DNA of 64,000 bases from Geobacter sp. UBA5735 (GTDB taxonomy: Bacteria > Desulfobacterota > Desulfuromonadia > Geobacterales > Geobacteraceae). Below the pieces are notes generated by a model. That model made no database searches, had not been told where the DNA came from, and saw only the letters and a list, made by a program, of their open reading frames with translations. Location of the stretch: positions 133,586 to 197,585 of the forward strand of contig DIFZ01000052.1 of NCBI GenBank assembly GCA_002419385.1, read 5' to 3'. A program made the translations under genes and the position numbers. This document shows positions 26,315 through 34,458 of this stretch, piece after piece; the stretch's first letter is position 1, and every line of letters begins with the position of its first letter.

Positions 26315-26922
26315 GAAAGAGCCTCCATGTAGGGGCGAATGACGTTCGCCACCCTGCAGATTTTTGCATAGCGCCACAGATCGTCCATGGTGCAGCGGCG
26401 CTCACGCCGACATTCGCGCAGGGCCTCAAGAGCCACATCAAGCCCAATCTTGTTGCGGTATTTGAAGCAGTCGGCAACGGTCTTGGCCGGACAATAGACA
26501 CTCACGTCCACGCCTTCGATCCGATGGCGCTCGATTCCCTCAGTGAGTGCCTCACCGGAAAAACGGACGAGATGAAGCGGCACCCCTTCTGTCTTTGGTA
26601 GCCGAGCCTTGCGGTCAATGGCCATCCAGATCTCAAAGGGTGCCTGGGTGGTGAAATTGTGAAACCGGAGCGCGGAGAGGAGACAGACCACCCCTTTCGG
26701 CACCCGCTTGCAAGCGTGCATCAGGCTGTGGTGCTGGGTTAGTTCGGCATCCGGAAGGGTGTAGATGCCGCGGGACCGGCGTTCCAGGACTCCCTTGTCG
26801 CAAAGACGGCGCAGATACTCCCTGGGAATGCCGTATGCATCAAGATCTCGTGGGCGGATCATGCCCCCTTCCCTGACAAGGCTGATTATTTGTTCTATCG
26901 GTGAAGTTTTCATGGCTGTCAT
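26311..26922 (-). CDS. AbiEi-family antitoxin (type IV toxin-antitoxin)
   Basis: A 203-residue protein with an N-terminal winged helix (MIRPRDLDAYGIPREYLRRL, then GVLERRSRGIYTL) and the AbiEi C-terminal domain (CLLSALRFH, PAKTVADCFKYRNKIGLDVALEAL). AbiEi proteins repress their own promoter and neutralise the AbiEii toxin. The partner gene is only a 39-codon remnant, so this is an orphan antitoxin. In the upstream region GGCA (26934-26937) and TGCC (26950-26953) form a possible inverted operator. The start may be ATG 26922 or 26913; neither has a good ribosome site. Confidence 0.85.
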   Translation of the reverse strand: MTAMKTSPIEQIISLVREGGMIRPRDLDAYGIPREYLRRLCDKGVLERRSRGIYTLPDAELTQHHSLMHACKRVPKGVVCLLSALRFHNFTTQAPFEIWMAIDRKARLPKTEGVPLHLVRFSGEALTEGIERHRIEGVDVSVYCPAKTVADCFKYRNKIGLDVALEALRECRRERRCTMDDLWRYAKICRVANVIRPYMEALS

Positions 26923-27016
26923 ACTATTATGTCGGCAGATAATAATATATGCCTACACTATGTAACACAGATTGGTAACCAAGGCAACAAGTTGGCATGA
27001 GGTTCTTCTGCTTGAG

Positions 27017-28237
27017 TTACGTGAGAATCCGCAGCAGCTCCGCCTCCCACCTCTTCATGGAGGTCTCCTTCTCCTCGTCGTACTCGTACAGGTTGTAGGT
27101 AGCGTCGAGCTCCTTCGGCAGATGGTTGACGATCCGTTCCCTCCACTCTGTGGGGACCTTCAGCCGGGCAAGATGGGTGACGGCGGTTCTCCGGAGGTCA
27201 TGGGGGGTGAAGGTGGCAACGGAGAACTTCTTTGCCTCAAAGCCGCGCCTGAGCGCATAGCCCATGGCCCCCTCCTGAATCGTCTTTTGCTTCTTCTTAT
27301 GCGGACAGGGGAAGATGAACCCGGTCGATTTGGTCTCGCCGGTATCGGGGTCCGGCGCCTCAAGAGGTCCAATGAGCGCAAGCGCTTGTTCCGTCAGGTA
27401 GACCCGGTGGGCCTTTCCGTTCTTGGCCTTTTCCCCGGGGATGGTCCACCATTGGTCGGTAATCTCGCTCGCATGCATGCCGATCACCTCTCCGGGCCGT
27501 TGTCCGGTCACCAGGGTCAGCCTGAGCGCCCGGCGGACCGCATCCGAGATGTCCGCCGCGTCGAGTTCCAGCCAGAAGACCCTGATCTCCTTTTCCGACA
27601 GCGAGCGGTCCTTCCTGTTTTTCGGCGCCGGCCGCTTGACGCCCAGGAAGGGGGTTGTTTCCAGCATCCCCTGGTCGATGGCCCAGTTGTACATCTTGCG
27701 GGCCGCTTCAAGAACGTTTTGCGCCTGGCCCGGCCTGCCGCGGTCAACGATGGTCTGGAGCAATTTTGCGGCATCCAGCTTGGTGATCTCAGTTGCCGGC
27801 CGGGTTCCCCATGCAGTCAGCACATCCTTGGCGAGGGTCAACTCGTCCTTATGCCAGCTCTTCTTGTGGACCTTGGCGTACTTCTCGACATAGCGGTCGA
27901 TCAGAGCGGCCACCGTCAGGTCCGTCTGTTGCTTTGCCTCTTTTTCCCTTACGGCGGCCCGCGCCGCTTCAGCCTCGACCTCAATGGGGTCGAGACCGTC
28001 CTTACGCAATTTGTAGGCGTTCCCGTATTTCTGTCGCGCCTCGGCCAGGGAGGTCTGCGGATAGGTGCCGAGATTCAAAAAGCGGAGCTTGTCCCGGAAC
28101 CGGTATTTGAAGAAAAAGACCCTGCTGCCGCCGGCACGTACCCGGACACCGAATCCGTGACCTTCAATGATGTCCCTGTCCCGGCTTCCCTCGGGCTTCA
28201 AATTCCTGAGAAAGGTATCGGTAAACTTCTGTTTCAC
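27017..28237 (-). CDS. Tyrosine recombinase / phage-type integrase (P4-like)
   Basis: A site-specific recombinase that would integrate and excise the island. The N-terminal DUF4102-type arm-binding domain has TDTFLRNLKPEG and FKYRFRDKLRFLNLGTYP. A core-binding helical domain follows. The catalytic domain has Arg in TGQRPGEV, HDLRRTAVTHL and the terminal Tyr in YNLYEY. I use GTG 28237 because the longer open frame (to 28477) runs antisense through the tRNA fragment and gives a meaningless N-terminus. The length of 406 residues fits the family. It is transcribed away from the tRNA fragment at 28418-28467, which lies just inside the presumed island end. Confidence 0.9.
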   Translation of the reverse strand: MKQKFTDTFLRNLKPEGSRDRDIIEGHGFGVRVRAGGSRVFFFKYRFRDKLRFLNLGTYPQTSLAEARQKYGNAYKLRKDGLDPIEVEAEAARAAVREKEAKQQTDLTVAALIDRYVEKYAKVHKKSWHKDELTLAKDVLTAWGTRPATEITKLDAAKLLQTIVDRGRPGQAQNVLEAARKMYNWAIDQGMLETTPFLGVKRPAPKNRKDRSLSEKEIRVFWLELDAADISDAVRRALRLTLVTGQRPGEVIGMHASEITDQWWTIPGEKAKNGKAHRVYLTEQALALIGPLEAPDPDTGETKSTGFIFPCPHKKKQKTIQEGAMGYALRRGFEAKKFSVATFTPHDLRRTAVTHLARLKVPTEWRERIVNHLPKELDATYNLYEYDEEKETSMKRWEAELLRILT

Positions 28238-28417
28238 AGCCTCAACCCCGTGATACTTTCCGTGATACTTTTTTTCTGGCTGGAAGGGAAAATCCGTGCG
28301 ACAACCAGAAATATCACGGAACGCATAATAGGGTATTTTACCTTGAAAATAAATAATTTTTTTGGATAAAACCAATCGCTCAGAAACGGTGTGAGACAGC
28401 CTGAAAATCGGCTTTCC

Positions 28418-28467
28418 ATGCGTTTGCAACGCATAGGTCGACGGTTCGATCCCGTTCATCTCCACCA
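28418..28467 (+). other. Attachment site: 3' part of a tRNA-Ala(UGC) gene
   Basis: ATGCG (28418-28422), loop TTTGCAA with anticodon TGC (28425-28427), CGCAT, then AGGTC, a 5-bp T stem around TTCGATC, and the 3' acceptor strand CATCTCC-A-CCA ending at 28467. Position 70 is U, as needed for the Ala identity pair G3-U70. The 5' half (acceptor strand, D arm) is absent: the bases before 28418 do not fold as tRNA. A 3' tRNA fragment beside an integrase is the standard form of an attR repeat. Confidence 0.75.
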
Positions 28468-28469
28468 AT

Positions 28470-28513
28470 AATAACAAAGGGCTTACATGATACCATGTAA
28501 GCCCTTTGTTATT
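28470..28513 (+). terminator. Perfect 20-bp inverted repeat after the tRNA fragment
   Basis: The left arm is 28470-28489, the loop ATAC, and the right arm 28494-28513, an exact 20-bp stem. The arms begin and end with short A/T runs, so it could terminate transcription in both directions. It probably belonged to the tRNA transcription unit. Confidence 0.65.
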
Positions 28514-28651
28514 TGACCGAAGGAGATGTTCATGAGATCAACATCGCCAGGAAGGATTGCCCGTTAGCTTAACCCGACCCCAGAGCCCAACCCATAAGTT
28601 GACATGTTGCGAACACATTTCAAGCCCCTCTTCATTGCACGCCGAAAACAT

Positions 28652-29068
28652 TCAGTTCCAACCCATGGGCTGATAACCGCGGTCCTGAAGGCATTTGTTT
28701 ACAAAGTTCTCAAAGACAGGACTGTGTTGCGGTCTGCTGAATAGCCATTGCAGTAGTCCAGCGGTCGCTCCACTGGCCGCTCCGATCCCTGCTCCAGTAC
28801 CCGCCGCGCCCACTATCGCACCTCCTACGGCTCCTGATGCAGCGCCAATGGCAGCGCCTCCAGCGGTCGTGGTTGCCGCCTGTGTTGCGGTGCTGCTATT
28901 GGAATTGGCGCCAGCAGACTCTGCGAGCTCCATGCAGTTCGCTATATCACGTTCGGCAACCTCCGGCCCGACGCTTTTAAAATGTTCGTTGGGATAGAGA
29001 ACTGGCCTGGTCGATGAACAGCCCACCATTGCCAGGGAAATAACCAGGGTCAGAATAATCTTAAACAT
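28652..29068 (-). CDS. Glycine-zipper lipoprotein
   Basis: A 138-residue exported lipoprotein. The N-terminal signal ends in the lipobox LAMVGC (Cys17), so it is predicted to be lipid-anchored. Residues about 68-112 form a Gly/Ala-rich glycine zipper with repeated GAAxGAxxGA spacing, which can insert in membranes or self-associate. A Cys near the C-terminus (KCLQDRGY) is conserved in similar proteins. AGGAGA sits directly upstream of the start. No functional partner is visible. It lies outside the island boundary. Confidence 0.8.
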   Translation of the reverse strand: MFKIILTLVISLAMVGCSSTRPVLYPNEHFKSVGPEVAERDIANCMELAESAGANSNSSTATQAATTTAGGAAIGAASGAVGGAIVGAAGTGAGIGAASGATAGLLQWLFSRPQHSPVFENFVNKCLQDRGYQPMGWN

Positions 29069-29190
29069 GAGATTCTCCTTTTTGAATAATAAGATGAGAA
29101 ACGGTCCGTCATGACAGTTCCATATTTCAATTCAAGCGGGTTCCCAGCGAGGAAAAGTCTGGTTTTTACTCCCGGAGGGAGTTTTTGAAT

Positions 29191-29571
29191 TTAATGTAAT
29201 GGGCAAGCTGCTGACCTGCCGGGAGGGCTTGCCACGTTCAGGTCCGGTTCAGAATTAATACGCTCTTCAATTATGCGCTGACAATTGATATGGGCAAGAC
29301 TTTCCTGCTGAAGATCGCGCTTGACCGGATCGTCAAAGTAGACATGTCGCATGGCGCGCTCAATATCAACAGGATGGGTACTGCGCCCCGCTATCAGGTT
29401 TGAGTAGTAGCTGTTGATGAGCCGCAACAACTCGATAAGCGGTCGTTGGCTGACCGGGTGCAGCTGGCCGCCAGGCGCGGCAGACCGACCGACAACATCG
29501 CGGGCCATATCCGTAAGATCGTTGGCTCCTGCAGGGAGCAAGGGCTCCATATGGTGGATTTTGTGGAACAT
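29191..29571 (-). pseudogene. Truncated Fic family protein (N-terminal part only)
   Basis: The frame encodes 126 residues that match the N-terminal part of Fic proteins of the self-inhibited type: LIELLRLINSYYSNLIAG, then THPVDIERAMRH, KRDLQQESLAHI and EPDLNV. The inhibitory helix usually reads NSYYSNLIEG; here the Glu is replaced by Ala. The protein ends soon after PDLNV with an unrelated tail. The catalytic HPFxDGNGR motif is absent from the frame and from the neighbouring DNA. It is a degraded gene. Confidence 0.7.
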
Positions 29572-30022
29572 ATTGCCTATAGTAATGCTGCATTACTATT
29601 ATATGTAACTAGCTGCCATAACTAGCATTCCGTGTCAAACAATATTATTGTATTTGAAAAACTCTGCCGTTTTTGCTGCCGATCATTCGTTGAAAATATT
29701 GAGGAACGAACTCCATTCCCGCGCAAGACTTCAGATTGTTGCGATCAACAACAGGCCACCAGGTTTTATGTGGCAGGAGCAAGGAAGCGCCTTGCTCCCT
29801 GCGCGACAGAAATCGAAAGCATTCGTCATATAGCCTAATATATTGACGGGGATTGCTATATCTGATATTTACAACGACAACAGAATTAAGCAGATAAGCG
29901 GAATATCAAGGGGTTCGCAAAAGAATGTCATTAGAGCGATTTTTTGCAAACGGGCCTTTTTCGATGCATTCTTATGCTGCACTTCTCCAATGGAGCACAG
30001 TCGTACCGGTCAGGAGGGGACT
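29572..30022 (+). other. Intergenic stretch without a convincing gene
   Basis: About 450 AT-richer bases between the Fic remnant and the exported Ig-like protein. Open frames of about 60-68 codons occur on the plus strand (29632-29838) but lack ribosome sites and recognisable sequence. Only the AGGAGGGG site at 30012-30018 for the next gene is clearly functional. Confidence 0.4.
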
Positions 30023-31936
30023 ATGAAGACAAGGTGTTCAAGGCTTGTTTCGGATAGAAGCGGCAAACTGCGAAGGGTTATCCCTATCCTGTTTTGCCTC
30101 ATCCTTGCCTCGAATGCCTGGGGAGCACTGTCAGGAACGATGTCTTCAAACACTGAGGGAGGGGATGCCTCGACCGCAAACGGTTTATACGGCATAGGCG
30201 CTATGACCGGCAGCCTCACGTGGACCGTCGATCAGCTCACATCCGGGGAGCATGCGGGCAAATGGCAGTATCGCTATGCCTTTGTCCCCTATACCGCTGA
30301 CAAGAACCGTGGGATCGGAAGCATCGCCGTTCAGTTCGGGAGCCTGCCGTCCGACTTAATTTCAACGTTTACCTATGACCACTACAATATCTATTACGCT
30401 CCGCCCCCCCCGGTAACCTATCCTGATATGTCCGGCGGGCTGCTGGTATTTGACCGGACGCTCTCGAACCCGACGAATCTGAATGGCTACGACTCCTGGT
30501 TGATTCCCGGTTCTGCCGAGACCTCAAGGGTCAACGTGACGTCCACTTTCAGTGCGCTTCAATGGGTTTTAGACACAGATCAGCCAAGGGGTTCGTCTTT
30601 TACCCTCGACATCATAACATCGCTCCCGCCGATGTGGGGCAACATGTATTTTGACGGCTACAATATCACTACCAACTACGGTTACGGGATGGTGCGCAAC
30701 ATTGCCTATGACAGCCCACCCCTGCCTTTTTCACTGACAGACCCGATCGTCAGCGGCAAGATCCCCGTTCCCGGCGACACGACACCTCCGGCCATTTCGG
30801 TGAGCGCCCCCTCCGTTGCCATCACAAATGACGGGCCGGTCAATTATACGGTAACCTACACAGACGCAACGTTCCAGTCGAGTTCGCTGTCCGCGGGAGA
30901 TATAACCCTCAACAGTACCGGCACGGCAAACGCAAGCATCGCCGTTACCGGAAGCGGTGCAACCAGAACCGTAACTCTTTCCGGCATAACGGGTGACGGC
31001 ACGCTGGGGATTTCGATCGCATCGGGAACCGCAATCGATGCCCTGGGGAACCTCGCTCCCGCATCGAACCCCAGCGCCATTTTTGATGTAGACAACACGC
31101 CACCCACAGTGGCGATTGGCTTCCCGTCACCTTCGGCGACAAGGTCCGGCCCGGTTACGTACACCGTCACTTACAACGATGCCCATTTCGACATAAGCAC
31201 TCTCTCAGCATCCGACGTCACCCTGAACACTTCAGGCACGGCCGGCACGGTGTCGGTAACGGGAAGCGGAAGCCTGCGAAGCGTGAACATCAACAGCATT
31301 ACCGGAAGCGGAACCATGGGAATATCGATAGGTGCCGGCACAGCCCGCGACACTGCCGGCAACCTGGCTCCATCGGCCGGACCGGCCGCCACCTTCATCG
31401 TGGACACCACTGCTCCGGGCACGACCGCCACTCCTTCAGGAGGCACCTACACCTCAGCCCAGAGCGTGACCCTGACCTGCACCGACAACCCGAACGGTTC
31501 GGGTTGCGACAGGATTTTCTACACAACCGACGGGTCCAACCCGTCAACGGCATCGGCTGTCTACAGCAGTGCTGTCACAATCACGAACACAAGCACCCTC
31601 AGGTATTTCGCACAGGACCTCGCAGGAAACAATGAAGGTGTGAAGACCCAGAGCTACACCATCAACCTGTCCGTACCGCACAACACCTTGATCTTCGGGA
31701 CATCGGCCTATTACGAAACGCTGCTGGCCGCCTACCGTGCTGCAGCGGACGGCAACACGATCCTGGCCCGGGATAGGGAATTCACGGAGGTACTGACTTT
31801 GGATCAGGCGAAGTCAGTCACCCTCAAAGGCGGATATGATGCCGGATATTCGGCCAGCACCGGGTTCACCACGCTGAAAGGCATTCTTACGGTAACAAGG
31901 GGTGCAGTGACCGTGGACAAAATAGTCACAAAGTAA
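30023..31936 (+). CDS. Exported protein with Ig-like repeats and chitobiase-type C-terminal domain
   Basis: A 637-residue protein with a Sec signal (hydrophobic IPILFCLILASNAWG, cleavage after about residue 38). The N-terminal domain of about 230 residues is unassigned. Next come two tandem bacterial Ig-like repeats of about 105 residues, each starting TPPxxxxxxPS and containing GPVxYTVTYxDA and SGTAxDxxGNLAP. A segment like the chitobiase/beta-hexosaminidase C-terminal domain follows (CDRIFYTTDGSNPS). The C-terminus has LKGGYDAGYS, seen in secreted repeat proteins. I chose ATG 30023 because AGGAGGGG lies 5-7 bases upstream and the signal peptide starts there; the frame is open 60 codons further upstream. 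Probably extracellular or surface, role unknown. Confidence 0.8.
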   Translation: MKTRCSRLVSDRSGKLRRVIPILFCLILASNAWGALSGTMSSNTEGGDASTANGLYGIGAMTGSLTWTVDQLTSGEHAGKWQYRYAFVPYTADKNRGIGSIAVQFGSLPSDLISTFTYDHYNIYYAPPPPVTYPDMSGGLLVFDRTLSNPTNLNGYDSWLIPGSAETSRVNVTSTFSALQWVLDTDQPRGSSFTLDIITSLPPMWGNMYFDGYNITTNYGYGMVRNIAYDSPPLPFSLTDPIVSGKIPVPGDTTPPAISVSAPSVAITNDGPVNYTVTYTDATFQSSSLSAGDITLNSTGTANASIAVTGSGATRTVTLSGITGDGTLGISIASGTAIDALGNLAPASNPSAIFDVDNTPPTVAIGFPSPSATRSGPVTYTVTYNDAHFDISTLSASDVTLNTSGTAGTVSVTGSGSLRSVNINSITGSGTMGISIGAGTARDTAGNLAPSAGPAATFIVDTTAPGTTATPSGGTYTSAQSVTLTCTDNPNGSGCDRIFYTTDGSNPSTASAVYSSAVTITNTSTLRYFAQDLAGNNEGVKTQSYTINLSVPHNTLIFGTSAYYETLLAAYRAAADGNTILARDREFTEVLTLDQAKSVTLKGGYDAGYSASTGFTTLKGILTVTRGAVTVDKIVTK

Positions 31937-31965
31937 GGGCGTTTGGGGAAGGAACCGTTTATCGT

Positions 31966-33588
31966 TCACCTGGCAGATGGCGGCAATCTGCCTGCCACCT
32001 TGTTCCGGAAGCATTCGACCACAACAGGGTCGAACTGGCTGCCGGCCCGCTCTTCGAGCACGTGCAATGTTTTCCGGACGGAGAAACCCTTTTTGTACGG
32101 CCTGTCAGACACCATGGCGTCAAAAGCGTCGGCTACCGCGACGATGCGGGCCTGCAGCGGTATTTCCTCACCCTTCAGACCGTCGGGGTACCCGGTGCCG
32201 TCATACCGTTCGTGGTGATGGCGGATGGTCGGCAGCACATCCTGGAGCTGTTCGATGGGGGACAGGATCGCCACGCCCTTCTCCGGATGCAGCAGCATGG
32301 GCGGAAATTCTTCATCGGAAATCTTGTCCGGTTTCTCCAGCAGCTCTTCCAGTATGCCGATCTTGCCGATGTCGTGCAGCAAACCGGCTATCTTGATCTG
32401 TTCCACGGACAATTCCGAGAGCCCCATCGCTTCGGCAATTTTTGCGGCAATGTTCATGACACGCTCCGAATGGCCCTTCGTCCATGGTGACTTGGCGTCA
32501 ATGGCGTTGGCAAGGCTCGATACCGTGCTGATGAAAAGGTTCCTCATGTCTTCGTACAGTTTGGCGTTTTCCAGGGCAACGGATATCTGGGACGCAATCT
32601 TCTCGATGACAAACGTTTCCTCCCCCGCGAAGCCGCCCGGCTGGCGGTCCCCCACCAGCAGCACTCCCTTGGCCTTGTCCCGGCTGACAAGGGGGACGGC
32701 AAGCAGCGTGGCCAGGCCGGCTTCGGAAAGGAGCCGGTCCAGGGGGCCCGGTTTCTGCTCCGCGGCGAGGTTTTCGATAGAGACCGTTCTTCCTTTGTTC
32801 AAAGCATTTCCCGCCACTGAGTGATACAGGGACAGCCGTTCTCCCGTCTGCATCAACGGCCCGGCGCCTCCTTCCCGCCAATGGGACGCGGTTACGGCAA
32901 ATCCGCTTTTCTCCACCTGGATTATCACCACCATGGTACACGAAACAGTGCGCCCGATCCCCTTGATTGCAGTTTCAAATATCCTTTCCCTGCTCAGTGA
33001 CGAAGAAATGGCCTTGTTTATCTCATCCAGCATAAGGATGGTGTCCACCCTTTTGGCCAGCTTGATCGCCGTGTCCAGGGTTTCGTCGTAAAGGCGCATG
33101 TGGCTGACCGACAAGGCGGCGTTCGCGGCCATGTCCTTGATGAGCTTGATACCCTTTTCAGTAAATTGGGGAAGATTCCTGGGCCGCGCGACAAAGATCG
33201 CTCCCAGCACCTGGTTCCTGACGATCATCGGCACTGCCAGCAGGGTCAGATCCCCCAGGAACTTGCGGTATGAAGGTTCGACCATGTCAGAGCTGGCAGG
33301 GTCTGCTATCAGCAGGTGCTGTTTTTTCAGCAGCATGTCCTTGAGGACCGGCAATTTGTCGGGATGGAGAGGGGTGTTTTCGAAAAGGCTGATGTAGCGC
33401 TGGGGCAAGCCGTATCCCTTGGCAGGGGTAAAACCCTGGAGCTCCCTGTCGAAAAAATAGACCAGCGCCCACCTGATATCGGCGGTGTTTTTCAACAGCA
33501 TGGAAGAAGTCTTTATCACCTCATCCAGATCGCTCAGCTTGCCGAGCCTGGCAACCTTCTTCAGCATCTTTCCGTACGCATCCTGCAT
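31966..33588 (-). CDS. GAF-domain HD-GYP cyclic-di-GMP phosphodiesterase
   Basis: Two GAF-like sensory domains (about 25-170 and 190-345) precede an HD-GYP hydrolase domain (about 350-530), with LLHDIGKIG and the diagnostic HHERYDGTGYPDG. It should degrade cyclic-di-GMP in the cytoplasm. No membrane segment or receiver domain is seen, so input is probably a small ligand or redox signal bound by the GAF domains. An AGAGGA site lies just before ATG 33588. It converges on the Ig-like protein gene with a 29-base gap. Confidence 0.9.
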   Translation of the reverse strand: MQDAYGKMLKKVARLGKLSDLDEVIKTSSMLLKNTADIRWALVYFFDRELQGFTPAKGYGLPQRYISLFENTPLHPDKLPVLKDMLLKKQHLLIADPASSDMVEPSYRKFLGDLTLLAVPMIVRNQVLGAIFVARPRNLPQFTEKGIKLIKDMAANAALSVSHMRLYDETLDTAIKLAKRVDTILMLDEINKAISSSLSRERIFETAIKGIGRTVSCTMVVIIQVEKSGFAVTASHWREGGAGPLMQTGERLSLYHSVAGNALNKGRTVSIENLAAEQKPGPLDRLLSEAGLATLLAVPLVSRDKAKGVLLVGDRQPGGFAGEETFVIEKIASQISVALENAKLYEDMRNLFISTVSSLANAIDAKSPWTKGHSERVMNIAAKIAEAMGLSELSVEQIKIAGLLHDIGKIGILEELLEKPDKISDEEFPPMLLHPEKGVAILSPIEQLQDVLPTIRHHHERYDGTGYPDGLKGEEIPLQARIVAVADAFDAMVSDRPYKKGFSVRKTLHVLEERAGSQFDPVVVECFRNKVAGRLPPSAR

Positions 33589-33899
33589 GCGAATCCTCTT
33601 TCCCCCCCGAAACAGTAGCAGGCGAGGATTACCGTGCGCCCCGTTTCGAATGGTCCTTCCCGGCGGACGGAGAGCTCATGGATGCCCGCACCACCTCGCA
33701 GATCTGCCCCGGAGCACCAGAGCGGCATTCAGGGCGCAGAACGCAACTCCTGGTGAAATGACCCAACTGCCCCTCTCGATTCCTCACCGATGTCCGCAGC
33801 ACCGTTCAACAATTGTAGCAGGACCTCCGCAGATGGCAAAAAACAGGAAAACGATTGCACCGCTGTGGACAATAGGGTATATATTGATGTACACACAAG

Positions 33900-33944
33900 C
33901 CACGGGGATGTCCTCGTGGTTTTTTCGTTTCCCGCACAGGCGGG
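33900..33944 (+). promoter_or_regulatory. Leader hairpins upstream of the RRM gene (possible attenuator)
   Basis: CCACGGGG...TCCTCGTGG (33900-33919) followed by T6 (33920-33925) has the form of an intrinsic terminator. A second hairpin, CCCGCACAGGCGGG, follows at 33931-33944, and the GGGAGG ribosome site at 33964. No plus-strand gene ends here, so the terminator must act on the leader of the RRM gene or end a small RNA from the 33.6-33.9 kb gap. The rest of the gap from 33589 contains no gene I can support. Confidence 0.55.
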
Positions 33945-33974
33945 TTTCAGCATCCGGATCGATGGGAGGTCGAA

Positions 33975-34313
33975 ATGGCAAAAGAGTTGTATGTGGGAAA
34001 TCTATCGTATGAAACGACTGCGGACGACCTGCGGCGGATCTTTACCGTGGCGGGGACGGTCACTTCCGTGCACATCATAACAGATCCCGTGACTGGGGCC
34101 TCAAAAGGGTGCGCCTACGTGCGCATGGCATCGATCGAGGAGACCATGGAGGCTATCAATTCACTGGATGAAGCCTTGCTGGAAAACCGCGTCATTTCGG
34201 TGAGTGTCGCCCGCCCGCAAAAAGCCCAGGTGCGGACAGCCGGTGGCTACAAGGGCAAATCCCGACCTGGCGGACGGTCCGGGCAGGGAAGCAGGAAAAA
34301 ACCTTCCCGCTGA
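33975..34313 (+). CDS. RRM-domain RNA-binding protein
   Basis: A single RNA-recognition motif (residues about 3-80) with RNP2 LYVGNL and RNP1 KGCAYVRM. The second aromatic of RNP1 is present (Tyr) but the usual Gly-Phe is changed. A Gly/Arg/Lys-rich tail (about 90-112) is expected to bind RNA non-specifically. Bacterial members are often cold-induced or abundant RNA chaperones. GGGAGG precedes the ATG by 6 bases. The leader carries a terminator-like hairpin, so expression may be set by attenuation. Confidence 0.9.
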   Translation: MAKELYVGNLSYETTADDLRRIFTVAGTVTSVHIITDPVTGASKGCAYVRMASIEETMEAINSLDEALLENRVISVSVARPQKAQVRTAGGYKGKSRPGGRSGQGSRKKPSR

Positions 34314-34400
34314 CCTTGCCGGGAAACGTGGGCTTGCCGGCGCCGGCAGTGAAAAACCTTGCGCTCCGGCAAACAATCGTGTATACAATAGCGAATCTAT

Positions 34401-34429
34401 AACCACGGGGATGAACCCCGTGGTTTTTT
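34401..34429 (+). terminator. Intrinsic terminator / attenuator between the RRM and ABC-F genes
   Basis: A 10-bp stem AACCACGGGG (34401-34410) and CCCCGTGGTT (34416-34425) with loop ATGAA, running into a T6 tract at 34424-34429. It can end the RRM transcript. It also lies 30 bases before the ABC-F start and repeats the CCACGGGGATG core of the hairpin at 33900. Confidence 0.75.
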
Positions 34430-34458
34430 ATTTTATCAGCAAAAGGGAGTTGCACCCG

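Noticed and set aside
26972..28369. A 465-codon plus-strand open frame
   Set aside because: It is antisense to the integrase, lacks a ribosome site and has no recognisable domain; high GC keeps opposing frames open.
28390..28467. A complete tRNA gene
   Set aside because: The anticodon arm, T arm and acceptor 3' strand fold, but no D arm or matching 5' acceptor strand exists upstream. Only the 3' part is present.
28238..28477. A longer integrase frame beginning with MNGIEPSTYALQTHG
   Set aside because: This part is the antisense reading of the tRNA-Ala fragment, a well-known source of false N-termini. GTG 28237 gives the family-typical start.
29632..29838. Two overlapping small open frames of 61-68 codons
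   Set aside because: No ribosome site, overlapping in two frames and no resemblance to known proteins.
34204..34458. An N-terminal extension of the ABC-F protein
   Set aside because: The extra frame overlaps the RRM gene and a terminator. The ribosome site and family start fit ATG 34459.
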